From positions 1 to 11,985 of the forward strand of contig SKPR01000203.1 of the NCBI GenBank assembly GCA_007119455.1: a stretch of 11,985 nt of DNA, written 5' to 3'. How positions within the stretch are numbered: position 1 is the stretch's first letter; every line of letters starts with the position of its first letter. The translations under genes were made by a program, and so were the position numbers. Shown here piece after piece: positions 1 to 7,039 of the stretch. The notes below the pieces were generated by a model. It made no database searches, was not told where the DNA came from, and saw only the letters and a list, made by a program, of their open reading frames with translations. Source of the stretch: Candidatus Brevefilum sp. GTDB taxonomy: Bacteria > Chloroflexota > Anaerolineae > Anaerolineales > Anaerolineaceae.

Positions 1-965
1 GCTGTTTCGAACAGAATCTGTCCGGCATCACCCAGGAATAACTCATTATCGCCGCCCGGGTCAAAGAATGCCCGGTAGGGGTTTCGAAAGCCGAAGGCCC
101 AGGTCTCCGGGAAATTCTCACCGATGCCAGGGTTATCGTCCGGTATGGCGTAGGGATCACCCTGGTCAATGTCAATCCGGATCACGCTTCCCAGCATATT
201 GGCTTCAAAATTTTGGGCATTTCCGCCATCGTTTACCTCATACCAGTCATCAACATGGCCGGGGCCGGTATCATCGGCGCCGCCGCCATCCCCCAGGGGA
301 AGATACAGGTACCCATCAGGCCCAAACAAAACAGGCCCGGCATTATGATTGGCCTGTGGCTGGTCAACTTCCAGGATCACCCTTTCGGATTCGGGGTCAG
401 CCAGATTGGGATCATCCTCTGAAACCAGGTACTCTGCCAGGATGCTTGTGTGGTTCCAGCCACCAGGCGCTTCGGGTCTTAATGGGCCACTGTAATAGAC
501 AAAGAAACGTCCGTTTGTAGAATAATCAGGGTGGAAGGCCATCCCGAGCAGGCCCCGTTCGTCATAACCGGGGTTCAAACTGACGATTGTGTTCCTCAGG
601 TCAAGGAAGGGTGTTTCCAGCAGGTTGTCTTCCTCATCAATGACATAAATGAGGCCGATTTGATCAACCACAAACAATCTGCCGCTGCCATCGTCGGGAT
701 CTTTGGTAACAAGGGGGGCTGTCAGCCCTTCGGCAATCAATTCCAACGTCACATTTGCCTCAAACACAGCCGGTTCTTCAGTCGGGGTAGGTGTTGGTTC
801 TGGTGCAGGTGTGTCCTCAGGTTCTTCAGTCGGGGTGGGTGTTGGTTCTGGGGTTGGGGTGTCTGTTGGCTCAATTATTTGGGTGGGAGTGGGTTCTGGT
901 ACTGGCTGGCAGGCAACCAGCAGGAACACGGAGAGTAAAAGAATGTAAATACTTTTCTTAACCAT
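1..965 (-). CDS. PQQ-dependent sugar dehydrogenase (GSDH family) lipoprotein, C-terminus off window
   Basis: The frame is open from ATG at 965 to the window edge, giving 321 residues. An upstream AGAGG supports this start. Residues 1-19 form a lipoprotein signal with lipobox LVAC (C19). Residues 20-66 are a Pro/Thr/Glu-rich spacer. From about residue 70 it resembles the soluble glucose/sorbosone dehydrogenase beta-propeller: ERGLLGMAFHPDY (136-148), NHNAGPVLFGPDGYLY (206-221, with the expected catalytic His at 207), GDGGG (225-229) and WAFGFRNPYR (289-298). Family members oxidise sugars or related alcohols with PQQ outside the cytoplasm; the substrate here cannot be told. Membrane anchoring beside two copper lipoproteins could suggest an extracellular electron route, but that is inference. 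The C-terminal propeller blades lie beyond the left edge. Confidence 0.88.
   Translation of the reverse strand, partial: MVKKSIYILLLSVFLLVACQPVPEPTPTQIIEPTDTPTPEPTPTPTEEPEDTPAPEPTPTPTEEPAVFEANVTLELIAEGLTAPLVTKDPDDGSGRLFVVDQIGLIYVIDEEDNLLETPFLDLRNTIVSLNPGYDERGLLGMAFHPDYSTNGRFFVYYSGPLRPEAPGGWNHTSILAEYLVSEDDPNLADPESERVILEVDQPQANHNAGPVLFGPDGYLYLPLGDGGGADDTGPGHVDDWYEVNDGGNAQNFEANMLGSVIRIDIDQGDPYAIPDDNPGIGENFPETWAFGFRNPYRAFFDPGGDNELFLGDAGQILFET
772..867 (-). repeat. Two-copy 48-bp tandem repeat coding the Pro/Thr/Glu spacer
   Basis: Bases 772-819 and 820-867 are imperfect direct copies of a 48-base unit. Each codes about 16 residues of the form D-T-P-x-P-E-P-T-P-T-P-T-E-E-P. The unit length is a multiple of three, so copy-number change would keep the frame. 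It lies in the linker between the lipid anchor and the propeller domain. Confidence 0.8.
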
Positions 966-1020
966 CAATAAACCTCTTCACTTAATTCGGAGAGATCATA
1001 TTTAATTAAAATTACAGTGA

Positions 1021-1049
1021 ATGGCGTGGTCCAATAACAACCACGCCAT
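1021..1049 (-). terminator. Hairpin downstream of the cupredoxin gene, probable terminator
   Basis: A perfect 10-bp inverted repeat (ATGGCGTGGT, 1021-1030, with ACCACGCCAT, 1040-1049) has a 9-base loop. Read on the minus strand it lies 26 bases after the cupredoxin stop and is followed by T-rich but interrupted sequence. It could end the cupredoxin transcript or act as a processing or stability stem before the sugar dehydrogenase gene. Confidence 0.5.
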
Positions 1050-1074
1050 ATGTATGAATGAGATTTAAATTTTG

Positions 1075-1431
1075 TCATTCGACAATCACGACGCCATCCA
1101 TACCGAAATGCGGTATGCAGTGATATTCATATGTTCCTGGCTCATCAAAGGTGTAGCTGAACTCTTCGCCAGGATCAAGGGGAGCATCAAACAAGCCTGT
1201 GGGGTTATCCCGGGTGCCTGCTGTGACCGTATGGAATTCGTTGTCCGTGTTGATCCATCTGACGGTTGTGCCGACTTCAATGGTCACCTCAACCGGGTCA
1301 AATACACGTCCAGGCATGGTCACTTCTATCTCCGCCGGCGATGGTTCGTCAACGGGCTCCGCCGGTGCTGGCTGGCAAGCAGCCAGAAGGAAAATACTGA
1401 GGAAAAGGATGTAAATGCTTTTCTTAATCAT
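1075..1431 (-). CDS. Plastocyanin-like blue-copper lipoprotein (cupredoxin 1)
   Basis: The protein has 118 residues from ATG at 1431, chosen over an in-frame GTG at 1443 because GAGGG (1437-1441) sits 5 bases before it. Its N-terminus then also matches the neighbouring lipoproteins. It has a signal peptide with lipobox LAAC (C19), a short acidic Pro-rich linker, then one cupredoxin domain from about residue 34 to 118. The type I copper ligands are visible: H67 in EFHTVT, and C105, H108 and M111 in YHCIPHFGM (Cys-x2-His-x2-Met). Such proteins carry single electrons at the outer face of the membrane. The gene is the second of two tandem copies, and its signal-peptide DNA nearly matches that of the downstream sugar dehydrogenase. 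The partner redox protein is unknown. Confidence 0.9.
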   Translation of the reverse strand: MIKKSIYILFLSIFLLAACQPAPAEPVDEPSPAEIEVTMPGRVFDPVEVTIEVGTTVRWINTDNEFHTVTAGTRDNPTGLFDAPLDPGEEFSYTFDEPGTYEYHCIPHFGMDGVVIVE

Positions 1432-1534
1432 CAAGACCCTCACTTTTTATAGTAGAGAGAAATATATTAATTTAAATTTTATGGTTGATTGTTCTTCATG
1501 AACTCGTGCAAGCTGGTTTTAACCGTGAAAACGT

Positions 1535-1918
1535 TCACTCGACAATAACAGTGACGATAATTGTGCCATCCATACCGGGGTGAATGGTGCAATGGTATTC
1601 AAATGCACCCACCTCATCAAAGGTATAGCTGAATTCTTCACCTGGGTTCAGGGAAACATCAAACTCACCGGTGGGTGATTCTCTGGTGCCTGCTGTGACT
1701 GTGTGTTCAACATTATCGGTGTTAATCCAGGTGACCGTTCCACCCGCTGCAATCGTCACACCAGAGGGTTCAAATTGATTTCCTTGCATGGTCACTTCGA
1801 CTTCTGTTGGCAGTGTTTCGTCAATAATTTCCTGTTCGGCCGGTGCACAACCAATAATGACGAAAGCCATTACGAGAAAAAGGGCTAAAAATGTGCTCAT
1901 CTGATATTTTTTGATCAT
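1535..1918 (-). CDS. Plastocyanin-like blue-copper lipoprotein (cupredoxin 2)
   Basis: The protein has 127 residues. ATG at 1918 is preceded by a perfect AGGAGGT (1925-1931) at 6 bases. The signal peptide ends in lipobox IIGC (C24), and the cupredoxin domain begins near residue 40. Copper ligands are H72 (EHTVT) and C110, H113, M116 in YHCTIHPGM. The mature domain is a clear paralogue of the downstream copy: both carry WINTDN, HTVTAGTR and PGEEFSYTFDE. The signal peptide is distinct from that copy, however. It is probably the first gene of the minus-strand cluster. A minus-strand TATGAT about 55 bases upstream (1973-1978) could be its -10 box, without a convincing -35. Confidence 0.9.
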   Translation of the reverse strand: MIKKYQMSTFLALFLVMAFVIIGCAPAEQEIIDETLPTEVEVTMQGNQFEPSGVTIAAGGTVTWINTDNVEHTVTAGTRESPTGEFDVSLNPGEEFSYTFDEVGAFEYHCTIHPGMDGTIIVTVIVE

Positions 1919-2385
1919 AGGCCTACCTCCTAAATTAATTAGCTGTTTTTTTATTCATTGCTTTGGGAACATATCATAATGAAACAGGTTCTCACATAAA
2001 CAACCATATATTTAATTTTCATCATACCGGTTGAAGTGTTGCTTTGGATGATGGAGCAGGTTGAAAATTGTTTAGAAATCGTTGGAATTGGATAGTTAAA
2101 GTTGCGGATGAACTAAAACCAGGATCAAGCAGGTTAATCGCAAAGTTGATGATAATCCTTGACTGGGCGTTTTCGGTTTTTCTTTGTTATGTGAATCTTT
2201 CTCCATCCAATGCATAAAAAACCTTCGCTTTAAGGAGAAGATGGCGCAAAGCGACGGATGGGGTGTGTTTTGTGTACACAATTGACATAACCAAAACGAG
2301 TGACGTTGAGTTCGCCCTCATGCAAGGTGTGACCCTGATATATAAAAAAACCACAGTGATACAATAATGGAAAGGAGCGACAACG
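1919..2385. other. Gene-free divergent intergenic region
   Basis: This 467-base region separates the minus-strand copper lipoproteins from the plus-strand acetyltransferase. I see no convincing gene. Short open frames on both strands lack ribosome sites and protein-like signals. It should hold both divergent promoters, but none is near consensus: a minus-strand TATGAT at 1973-1978, and plus-strand AT-rich boxes at 2336-2344 and 2357-2365 (the latter TGATACAAT). A 12-base perfect palindrome lies at 2270-2281. Confidence 0.6.
2270..2281. promoter_or_regulatory. Perfect 12-base palindrome, possible operator
   Basis: TTGTGTACACAA is its own reverse complement. It lies about 105 bases before the acetyltransferase start and abuts a TTGACA (2282-2287) that could be a -35 box, although no good -10 follows it. 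A dimeric regulator site is possible; no regulator is encoded nearby. Confidence 0.25.
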
Positions 2386-2823
2386 ATGGTGATTGATGAA
2401 ATCAATGAAGTGACCGATGAAGTTTACCAGGCTTTCCAGCGATTGATCCCTCAGCTTACCCGCTACAGCCCTCCGCCGACCCGGGAAGCATTGCAGGTGA
2501 TGGTTAAATCCACGGATGTCTTTGTGTTTATCGCCCGGCATCCGACATCAGATGATGAGATCGTGGGTACGGCCACCCTGGGGACGTTTGTCACCCCCAC
2601 CGGTCGTCATGGCTGGATCGAGGATGTTGTGGTGGATAAAGGTGCCAGGCGGCAGGGGATCGGTGAAGCGCTGACGCAGGCCTGTATCGTAAAAGCCCGC
2701 AGCCTGAGCCTGGGTGAGGTGAACCTCACCTCCAACCCCAGCCGGGTAGCCGCCAATAAGCTCTACCAGCAGATGGGTTTCATCCAGCGCGATACCAATG
2801 TCTATCGGTTATCGCTTGACTGA
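2386..2823 (+). CDS. GNAT-family N-acetyltransferase
   Basis: The protein has 145 residues, and the start is supported by AAAGGAG 8 bases upstream. It is a single GNAT fold: beta-4 and motif A at 79-93 (EDVVVDK, then RRQGIG, the acetyl-CoA pyrophosphate loop), and motif B at 117-132 with N117, Y127 (the usual general-acid tyrosine) and the QQMGF ending. Length and order are typical of small cytoplasmic GNATs. The acceptor cannot be predicted. It converges on the minus-strand membrane-protein gene with only 10 bases between the stops, so there is no room for a dedicated terminator. Confidence 0.88.
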   Translation: MVIDEINEVTDEVYQAFQRLIPQLTRYSPPPTREALQVMVKSTDVFVFIARHPTSDDEIVGTATLGTFVTPTGRHGWIEDVVVDKGARRQGIGEALTQACIVKARSLSLGEVNLTSNPSRVAANKLYQQMGFIQRDTNVYRLSLD

Positions 2824-2833
2824 AAAGCCAATC

Positions 2834-3331
2834 TCAGGGGTTTTCAGGGTGAATGGGTAGCGTCTGGGTTGGGACCCTTTCGATGGTGGCTGTGGGCTCC
2901 GGGCTGGCGAGTATTTCAGTTTCGTCAGGTACCATATCGTTCTGCTGTAAGGCTGCAGCCAGCAAGGCCAGGGCCTGGGCTTTTACTTCCTGTCCTTCAG
3001 CCAGATATCGTTGAGCCTGGTTGCCCAATACCATCCCCGGATTCTGATCATCTAACAACGCCAGACGTTGAGAAGCTCTGTTGAGATCTCCGGTTTCGGC
3101 ATAGACCAGGGCAATGGTGGTGCGGTAGATGTCTTTATTTCGTTCGTTAAGCATATTGGGCTGGATGTCATAATAAACAACAGGTCTGATCCACCAGGCA
3201 AAAACCACGCCGATGATAAACCCCAGCACCAGGCCGGTCACCAGGTACCAGTTGGTCCGCTTTTCTGGGCTTGAATCAGGCGGGTTAAATTCCCGGGTGT
3301 CTTCGTTTCTATTGCTTAACGGCGTTTTCAT
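2834..3331 (-). CDS. Single-pass membrane protein of unknown function (distal gene of hutU cluster)
   Basis: The protein has 165 residues from ATG at 3331. The start overlaps the upstream stop as ATGA, the classic translational-coupling arrangement; the longer frame from 3376 lies inside the upstream gene. Residues 1-27 are hydrophilic and charged, 28-48 form one transmembrane helix (WYLVTGLVLGFIIGVVFAWW), and 55-132 are a helix-rich soluble domain. The last 30 residues are Pro/Thr/Glu-rich. It resembles its upstream neighbour: both carry G-x-x-F-x-W-x-I-x-P at the end of the helix, then I-A-x-x-Y and L-x-x-A-x-x-R-L. The helical part with AL and RASQRL patterns is reminiscent of TPR-like hairpins, but this is not certain. 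No function is recognised. Confidence 0.8.
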   Translation of the reverse strand: MKTPLSNRNEDTREFNPPDSSPEKRTNWYLVTGLVLGFIIGVVFAWWIRPVVYYDIQPNMLNERNKDIYRTTIALVYAETGDLNRASQRLALLDDQNPGMVLGNQAQRYLAEGQEVKAQALALLAAALQQNDMVPDETEILASPEPTATIERVPTQTLPIHPENP

Positions 3332-3684
3332 TCCACAACGTCCAATGCAATCTGGATATCGGTGGCGAGAGACCACATCAGGTCGATGTCAGCCAGATCA
3401 TATCTGGCTGACTGGGCATAGGTTATGGCATCGTTCAGAAAAACCAGGGGAGGTGCGCTGCTGATGAAAGATAACCGGGACAGGGCCAATATGAGATTAT
3501 CTTCGGAATGGTAAAGCCTTGCGATCATGAGGGCAAAATCGGTCTTATAGTCCTGACGCAGGCTATGAGGGCTGGTGTGTGCATGAGGGGCAGGGACGAT
3601 GACCCAACCAAAAATCAATCCGGCTGTGATGCCAAGAAAAATCGCAAGGAAAAAGAACAGATAGCGGCTTGTCTGCCGGGTCAC
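3328..3684 (-). CDS. Single-pass membrane protein of unknown function, paralogue of its downstream neighbour
   Basis: The protein has 118 residues and starts at GTG 3684, one base after the hutU stop. A strong AGGAGG (3691-3696) inside the hutU 3' end lies 6 bases before that GTG. The overlapping ATG at 3686 is followed at once by TGA, so GTG is the only workable start. Residues 8-30 form a transmembrane helix, followed by a soluble helical segment with ARLYHSEDNL and ALSRLSF that aligns by eye with the next gene's product. Tight spacing on both sides implies cotranslation with hutU and with the paralogue. No known domain was recognised. A membrane-tethered scaffold or regulator is only a guess. 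Confidence 0.8.
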   Translation of the reverse strand: MTRQTSRYLFFFLAIFLGITAGLIFGWVIVPAPHAHTSPHSLRQDYKTDFALMIARLYHSEDNLILALSRLSFISSAPPLVFLNDAITYAQSARYDLADIDLMWSLATDIQIALDVVE

Positions 3685-3685
3685 A

Positions 3686-5344
3686 TCAATCCTCCTTTAA
3701 CATTGGCATCTGGATCCCATGGTTTTTGGCAGCCTGGATTGCCTTTTCATATCCAGCATCGGCATGGCGTACGACGCCCAAACCCGGATCGACCGTCAGC
3801 ACCCTTTCCAGCCGGCGGGCAGCTTCGACCGTTCCATCGGCCACAATGACCTGCCCGGCATGCTGGCTGAAGCCGATTCCCACACCCCCGCCATGATGGA
3901 ATGAGACCCAGGTAGCGCCGTTGACTGCGTTGATCAGGGCATTCAAGATTGGCCAGTCACTGACCGCATCAGTGCCATCTTTCATGTCTTCTGTTTCACG
4001 ATTGGGCGAGGCGACAGACCCTGAATCCAGATGGTCCCGTCCAATGACAATCGGTGCCGAAACTCGGCCTTCGGCCACCAGGTTGTTGAATGCCAGTCCT
4101 GCCTGGGCCCGTTCACCATAACCGAGCCAGCAAATACGGGATGGCAAACCCTGGAAGGGGATTTTCTCTCGGGCCATATCCAGCCAGCGATGCAAATGTG
4201 CATCTTCAGGGAAGAGCTCTTTGATGACCCGGTCGGTTTCATAAATATCTTCCGGATCACCTGAGAGCGCCACCCAACGGAAAGGGCCTTTGCCTTCACA
4301 GAATAAAGGACGGATGTAGGCCGGTACGAACCCGGGGAAACTGAAGGCATCCCTGATGCCATAGTCGTAGGCTCGTTGGCGCAGGTTGTTCCCATAATCG
4401 AAGACCTCTGCGCCCTGCTTCTGGAAGGCCAGCATGGCCTGAACGTGCTTGGCCATGGATGCCTGCGATTGCCTGGTGTATTCTGCGGGGTCACTTTCGC
4501 GTAATTGATCTGCTTCTGCCAGGGTCAATCCAGCGGGGATATAGCTGTGTAGATCATGAGCCGGGGTTTGATCGGTCACCACATCCGGGATCACACCCCG
4601 GATTACGAGTTCAGGGTAAATGTCGGCGGCATTACCAATCAGACCGATGGATTTAGGTGTTTCTTCATCGATGGCTTCTTCCACCAGAGTCATGGCTTCT
4701 TCAAGATTGTCCACCACAAAATCGACATAGCCGATATCCAGTCGGCGTCTGGCGCGTTCGGGGTCCACTTCCACGATCAAGCCAACGCCTTCGTTCATGG
4801 TGATGGCCAGAGGTTGGGCGCCACCCATGCCGCCCAAACCAGCGGTCAGCACGAATTTCCCACGCAGGGAGGGCCAGCCCCGGAGATGCGCCAGGGAACC
4901 CAGGGTCTCGTATGTGCCCTGGAGGATCCCCTGGGTGCCAATGTAAATCCATGAACCGGCGGTCATCTGACCGTACATCATCAAACCTTTTGCTGCCAGT
5001 TCATCAAAATGTGACTGGGTAGCCCAGTGGGGTACGAGGTTCGAATTGGCAATCAAAACCCGGGGTGCATCCGGATGGGTTTGAAAAACGGCTACCGGTT
5101 TTCCTGATTGCACCAGCAGAGTTTCATCGTTTTCAAGCTCTTTTAAAGATGCCAGAATCGCATCGAAGGCTTCCCAGCTTCGGGCGGCCTGCCCGCGGCC
5201 GCCATAAACCACCAGATCATTCGGACGTTCAGCCACATCCGGGTCAAGGTTGTTCTGGATCATCCGGTAGGGAGCTTCCGTCAGCCAGGATTTACAATTA
5301 AGCTTTGATCCTCGAGGTGCTTGAACAGGGCGTGGTTCAGACAT
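3686..5344 (-). CDS. hutU: Urocanate hydratase
   Basis: This cytoplasmic enzyme of histidine breakdown converts urocanate to 4-imidazolone-5-propionate with tightly bound NAD+. From ATG at 5344 it has 552 residues, a normal urocanase length. AAGGAG 5 bases upstream supports that start; the longer ATG at 5380 would lie at or next to the predicted transcription start. Hallmarks seen are YGQMTAGSW (124-132), the NAD-binding [10 protein letters not shown] (169-178), [19 protein letters not shown] (349-367), [10 protein letters not shown] (403-412, with C405 at the conserved active-site cysteine) and [15 protein letters not shown] (483-497). No hutH, hutI or hutG lies in the window, so the rest of the pathway must be elsewhere if present. 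Two small membrane-protein genes follow with no gap. Confidence 0.97.
   Translation of the reverse strand: MSEPRPVQAPRGSKLNCKSWLTEAPYRMIQNNLDPDVAERPNDLVVYGGRGQAARSWEAFDAILASLKELENDETLLVQSGKPVAVFQTHPDAPRVLIANSNLVPHWATQSHFDELAAKGLMMYGQMTAGSWIYIGTQGILQGTYETLGSLAHLRGWPSLRGKFVLTAGLGGMGGAQPLAITMNEGVGLIVEVDPERARRRLDIGYVDFVVDNLEEAMTLVEEAIDEETPKSIGLIGNAADIYPELVIRGVIPDVVTDQTPAHDLHSYIPAGLTLAEADQLRESDPAEYTRQSQASMAKHVQAMLAFQKQGAEVFDYGNNLRQRAYDYGIRDAFSFPGFVPAYIRPLFCEGKGPFRWVALSGDPEDIYETDRVIKELFPEDAHLHRWLDMAREKIPFQGLPSRICWLGYGERAQAGLAFNNLVAEGRVSAPIVIGRDHLDSGSVASPNRETEDMKDGTDAVSDWPILNALINAVNGATWVSFHHGGGVGIGFSQHAGQVIVADGTVEAARRLERVLTVDPGLGVVRHADAGYEKAIQAAKNHGIQMPMLKED
3691..3696 (-). promoter_or_regulatory. 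Shine-Dalgarno that fixes a GTG start
   Basis: AGGAGG read on the minus strand, inside the last codons of hutU, is spaced 6 bases from GTG 3684. It identifies GTG rather than the dead-end ATG (3686) as the start of the membrane-protein gene. Confidence 0.75.
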
Positions 5345-5385
5345 GGGGTCTCCTTGAGAGGTACTGGTTGGTGTTTTCAATCTAA

Positions 5386-5414
5386 ATTATAAGGCTTTCT
5401 GCAGAATCGTACAA
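5386..5414 (-). promoter_or_regulatory. Predicted sigma-70-type promoter of hutU
   Basis: Read on the minus strand, a perfect TATAAT (5391-5386) lies 17 bases after TTGTAC (5414-5409), which matches TTGACA at three of six positions. The predicted transcription start near 5378 leaves a leader of about 35 bases before ATG 5344 with its AAGGAG. Confidence 0.6.
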
Positions 5415-5724
5415 AGCAAGCAGGCATTGGGGAAGTGATACGGAGAAAATCCGCTGTATGATCATCAGCAATTGGAAGGTAAATTCTCCAACACTGTGAA
5501 TCCCATAAGGGATTGCTGCATCCAGTATAATTAAATTCACTGAAAGACGATCCTTTTTAGTCGGCAATAGTCATTTTCAGGACATTTTCGACCATTTCCG
5601 GAAGATCAACTTCCAATTTGCAATAGAACTCGCCTGACTGCATTAGCAGCGATATTGGGTTCAGCTTATTTCCTATATAGGTCATGGTTATATGATGGAC
5701 AATCATCATCAGAAAGGTTAATTT
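5415..5724. other. Divergent intergenic region between hutU and the AlaDH/PNT-like gene
   Basis: I see no confident gene here. It contains a small hairpin (AATCCC, loop ATAA, GGGATT, 5499-5514), a plus-strand TATAAT (5526-5531) without a matching -35, and a 10-base palindrome CCTATATAGG (5672-5681). GAAAGG (5712-5717) serves the plus-strand gene. A 50-codon minus-strand frame at 5557-5709 is listed separately with low confidence. Confidence 0.5.
5557..5709 (-). CDS. Possible small protein, 50 codons, uncertain
   Basis: The frame runs from tandem ATGs at 5709/5706 to TAA at 5557. The C-terminal half (from about residue 27) has a balanced acidic/hydrophobic composition that looks protein-like. 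No Shine-Dalgarno is visible, no homologue is recognised, and it sits in the hutU upstream region. It could be chance, or the degraded end of a former gene. Confidence 0.15.
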   Translation of the reverse strand: MMIVHHITMTYIGNKLNPISLLMQSGEFYCKLEVDLPEMVENVLKMTIAD

Positions 5725-6885
5725 ATGACAATCATTAAATCGATTGGCTTTCCCCGTATGGAACTGGAACCCGGTGAAAAACGTGTTTTCCTGCCGGATT
5801 TTATCCAGCGGATGACCGACCTGGGTCTCAGGGTGATGATTGAGGAGGGGTATGGATCACGTTTGGGTTTTTCTCAGGGCGATTATCGGCAGGGCAATAA
5901 TAAAGTCTTTTTTAGTTCTCGTGATGAAGCCTTTGGCCAGGATCTGGTGTTGATCCTGCGTGCCCCGGATGACGATTTTAACCGGATGAAGCCCGGGACC
6001 GTTCTGATGTCGATGCTGCACTATCCCACGCACCCCAACCGCATCCCGCGCTTTCAGGCATTGGGGTTGAAGACCATCTCATTGGACAGTATTGTCAACG
6101 ATAACGATGTGCGCCTGGTTGAAAATATGAAGGCAGTGGCCTGGAATGGTCTGGAAGTTGCCTTTGATTTACTGGAAGATGTGTGGTCAGGCCTGGTTCG
6201 CCCGGATGAACGGCCGATCCGGGCCCTGGTGCTGGGAACCGGGATGGTGGGTAAACATGCTGTGGATGCTGCTGTACATTTAGGCAATGTTGAACGGAAC
6301 AACGAGCATATCCAGAAAAACGGCCCAGGGGCCATCTGCCGGGCAATTGGCCGGAATGTGACCCATCAACCAGAGGCAGTAAAGACCTTGCTGAAAAAGA
6401 CCGACATCCTGATTGACGCCACCCAGCGACGCAATCCGTCAAAACCCGTCATCCCCAATGAATGGATTCAATTCCTACCGGATCATGCGATCCTGGTTGA
6501 TCTCTCTGTTGACCCATATATTCCGGAAACCGATCCCCCTGTGGTACGGGGTATTGAAGGTATCCCAAAAGGAGACCTGGACAAGTATGTGTTTCAGCCG
6601 GATGATCCGGATTGGACAGATACCATTGCCCCTGGCGTACCCACACAGCACCGCCGGACGGCAGTTACCTGCTATTCCTGGCCCGGATTTCATCCGGAGG
6701 CCTGTATGCTTCATTATGGACAGCAGCTTGACCCGATGATGTCGGTCCTGGTCGAAAAGGGTTACGATGATCTTTCTCCTGAAGGGGGATATTTTGAAAG
6801 GGCCCTCTATCGAGCCACGCTCAAAGCCTGGCGCGATCAGCAGGAGGAGGACTTTTTGTGGAATGGGGATAAATCATATTCGTAA
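5725..6885 (+). CDS. Alanine dehydrogenase/PNT-superfamily NAD(P)-dependent dehydrogenase, substrate unknown
   Basis: The protein has 386 residues, and GAAAGG 7 bases upstream supports the start. It has two domains. The N-terminal catalytic domain (about 1-140) carries PGEKRVFLP (16-24; R20 aligns with the substrate arginine of alanine dehydrogenase) and MLHY (97-100; H99 aligns with the catalytic histidine). The Rossmann domain has GTGMVG (171-176) and then TDILIDA and ILVDLSVDP, which match the TDxxIxA and VDVAxD segments of alanine dehydrogenases. At the site where alanine dehydrogenases have the pyruvate-binding lysine (KxP) this protein has R79 in LRAP. An extra segment follows the dinucleotide loop (about 185-215). 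It is not proton-translocating transhydrogenase, since it has no membrane part. An amino- or imino-acid oxidoreductase role is likely but unproven. Confidence 0.75.
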   Translation: MTIIKSIGFPRMELEPGEKRVFLPDFIQRMTDLGLRVMIEEGYGSRLGFSQGDYRQGNNKVFFSSRDEAFGQDLVLILRAPDDDFNRMKPGTVLMSMLHYPTHPNRIPRFQALGLKTISLDSIVNDNDVRLVENMKAVAWNGLEVAFDLLEDVWSGLVRPDERPIRALVLGTGMVGKHAVDAAVHLGNVERNNEHIQKNGPGAICRAIGRNVTHQPEAVKTLLKKTDILIDATQRRNPSKPVIPNEWIQFLPDHAILVDLSVDPYIPETDPPVVRGIEGIPKGDLDKYVFQPDDPDWTDTIAPGVPTQHRRTAVTCYSWPGFHPEACMLHYGQQLDPMMSVLVEKGYDDLSPEGGYFERALYRATLKAWRDQQEEDFLWNGDKSYS

Positions 6886-6959
6886 TCACGTTTCAATTCT
6901 GATATAGATTATCTGTTGAAGGGTGAAATCGGTAATCAGGATAGAGTGTGGGAGTATTT

Positions 6960-6985
6960 TTAGTTTACCAACTAAGGGTTTTTTT
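6960..6985 (+). terminator. Weak intrinsic terminator after the AlaDH/PNT-like gene
   Basis: TTAGTT (6960-6965) pairs with AACTAA (6970-6975) around a TACC loop, followed by GGG and seven T residues (6979-6985). The stem is short and AT-rich, so termination may be partial. Confidence 0.4.
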
Positions 6986-7002
6986 ATGTTTGCAAAAATC
7001 CC

Positions 7003-7030
7003 TTGACAGATTGGGAAAAATGAATAGAAT
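7003..7030 (+). promoter_or_regulatory. Promoter of the pyrC-pyrB-pyrFE operon
   Basis: A perfect -35 TTGACA (7003-7008), a 16-base spacer and -10 TAGAAT (7025-7030, five of six matches) predict a start near 7037-7039. That lies only one to three bases before the first ATG of the leader frame. It is the best promoter in the window by consensus match. Confidence 0.75.
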
Positions 7031-7039
7031 AGTCCCAGA

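Noticed and set aside
68..938. Plus-strand frames of 69-150 codons opposite the sugar dehydrogenase
   Set aside because: They are antisense to a well-supported GSDH coding region; the Gly/Ser/Val-rich one is the reverse of the Pro/Thr repeat.
1072..1452. 126-codon plus-strand frame opposite the cupredoxin gene
   Set aside because: The minus strand holds the complete cupredoxin with lipobox and copper ligands. The plus frame has no motif or ribosome site and is its antisense shadow.
2241..2285. Fourteen-codon frame after AAGGAG upstream of the acetyltransferase
   Set aside because: The ribosome site is too close to the ATG, no attenuator-like structure follows, and the frame is too short to judge.
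3331..3376. Longer N-terminus for the distal membrane protein, starting at 3376
   Set aside because: It would lie within the upstream gene. The ATGA overlap at 3331 gives a normal coupled start.
5382..5567. 61-codon minus-strand frame upstream of hutU
   Set aside because: It needs a TTG start without a ribosome site, spans the predicted hutU promoter and has no recognisable features.
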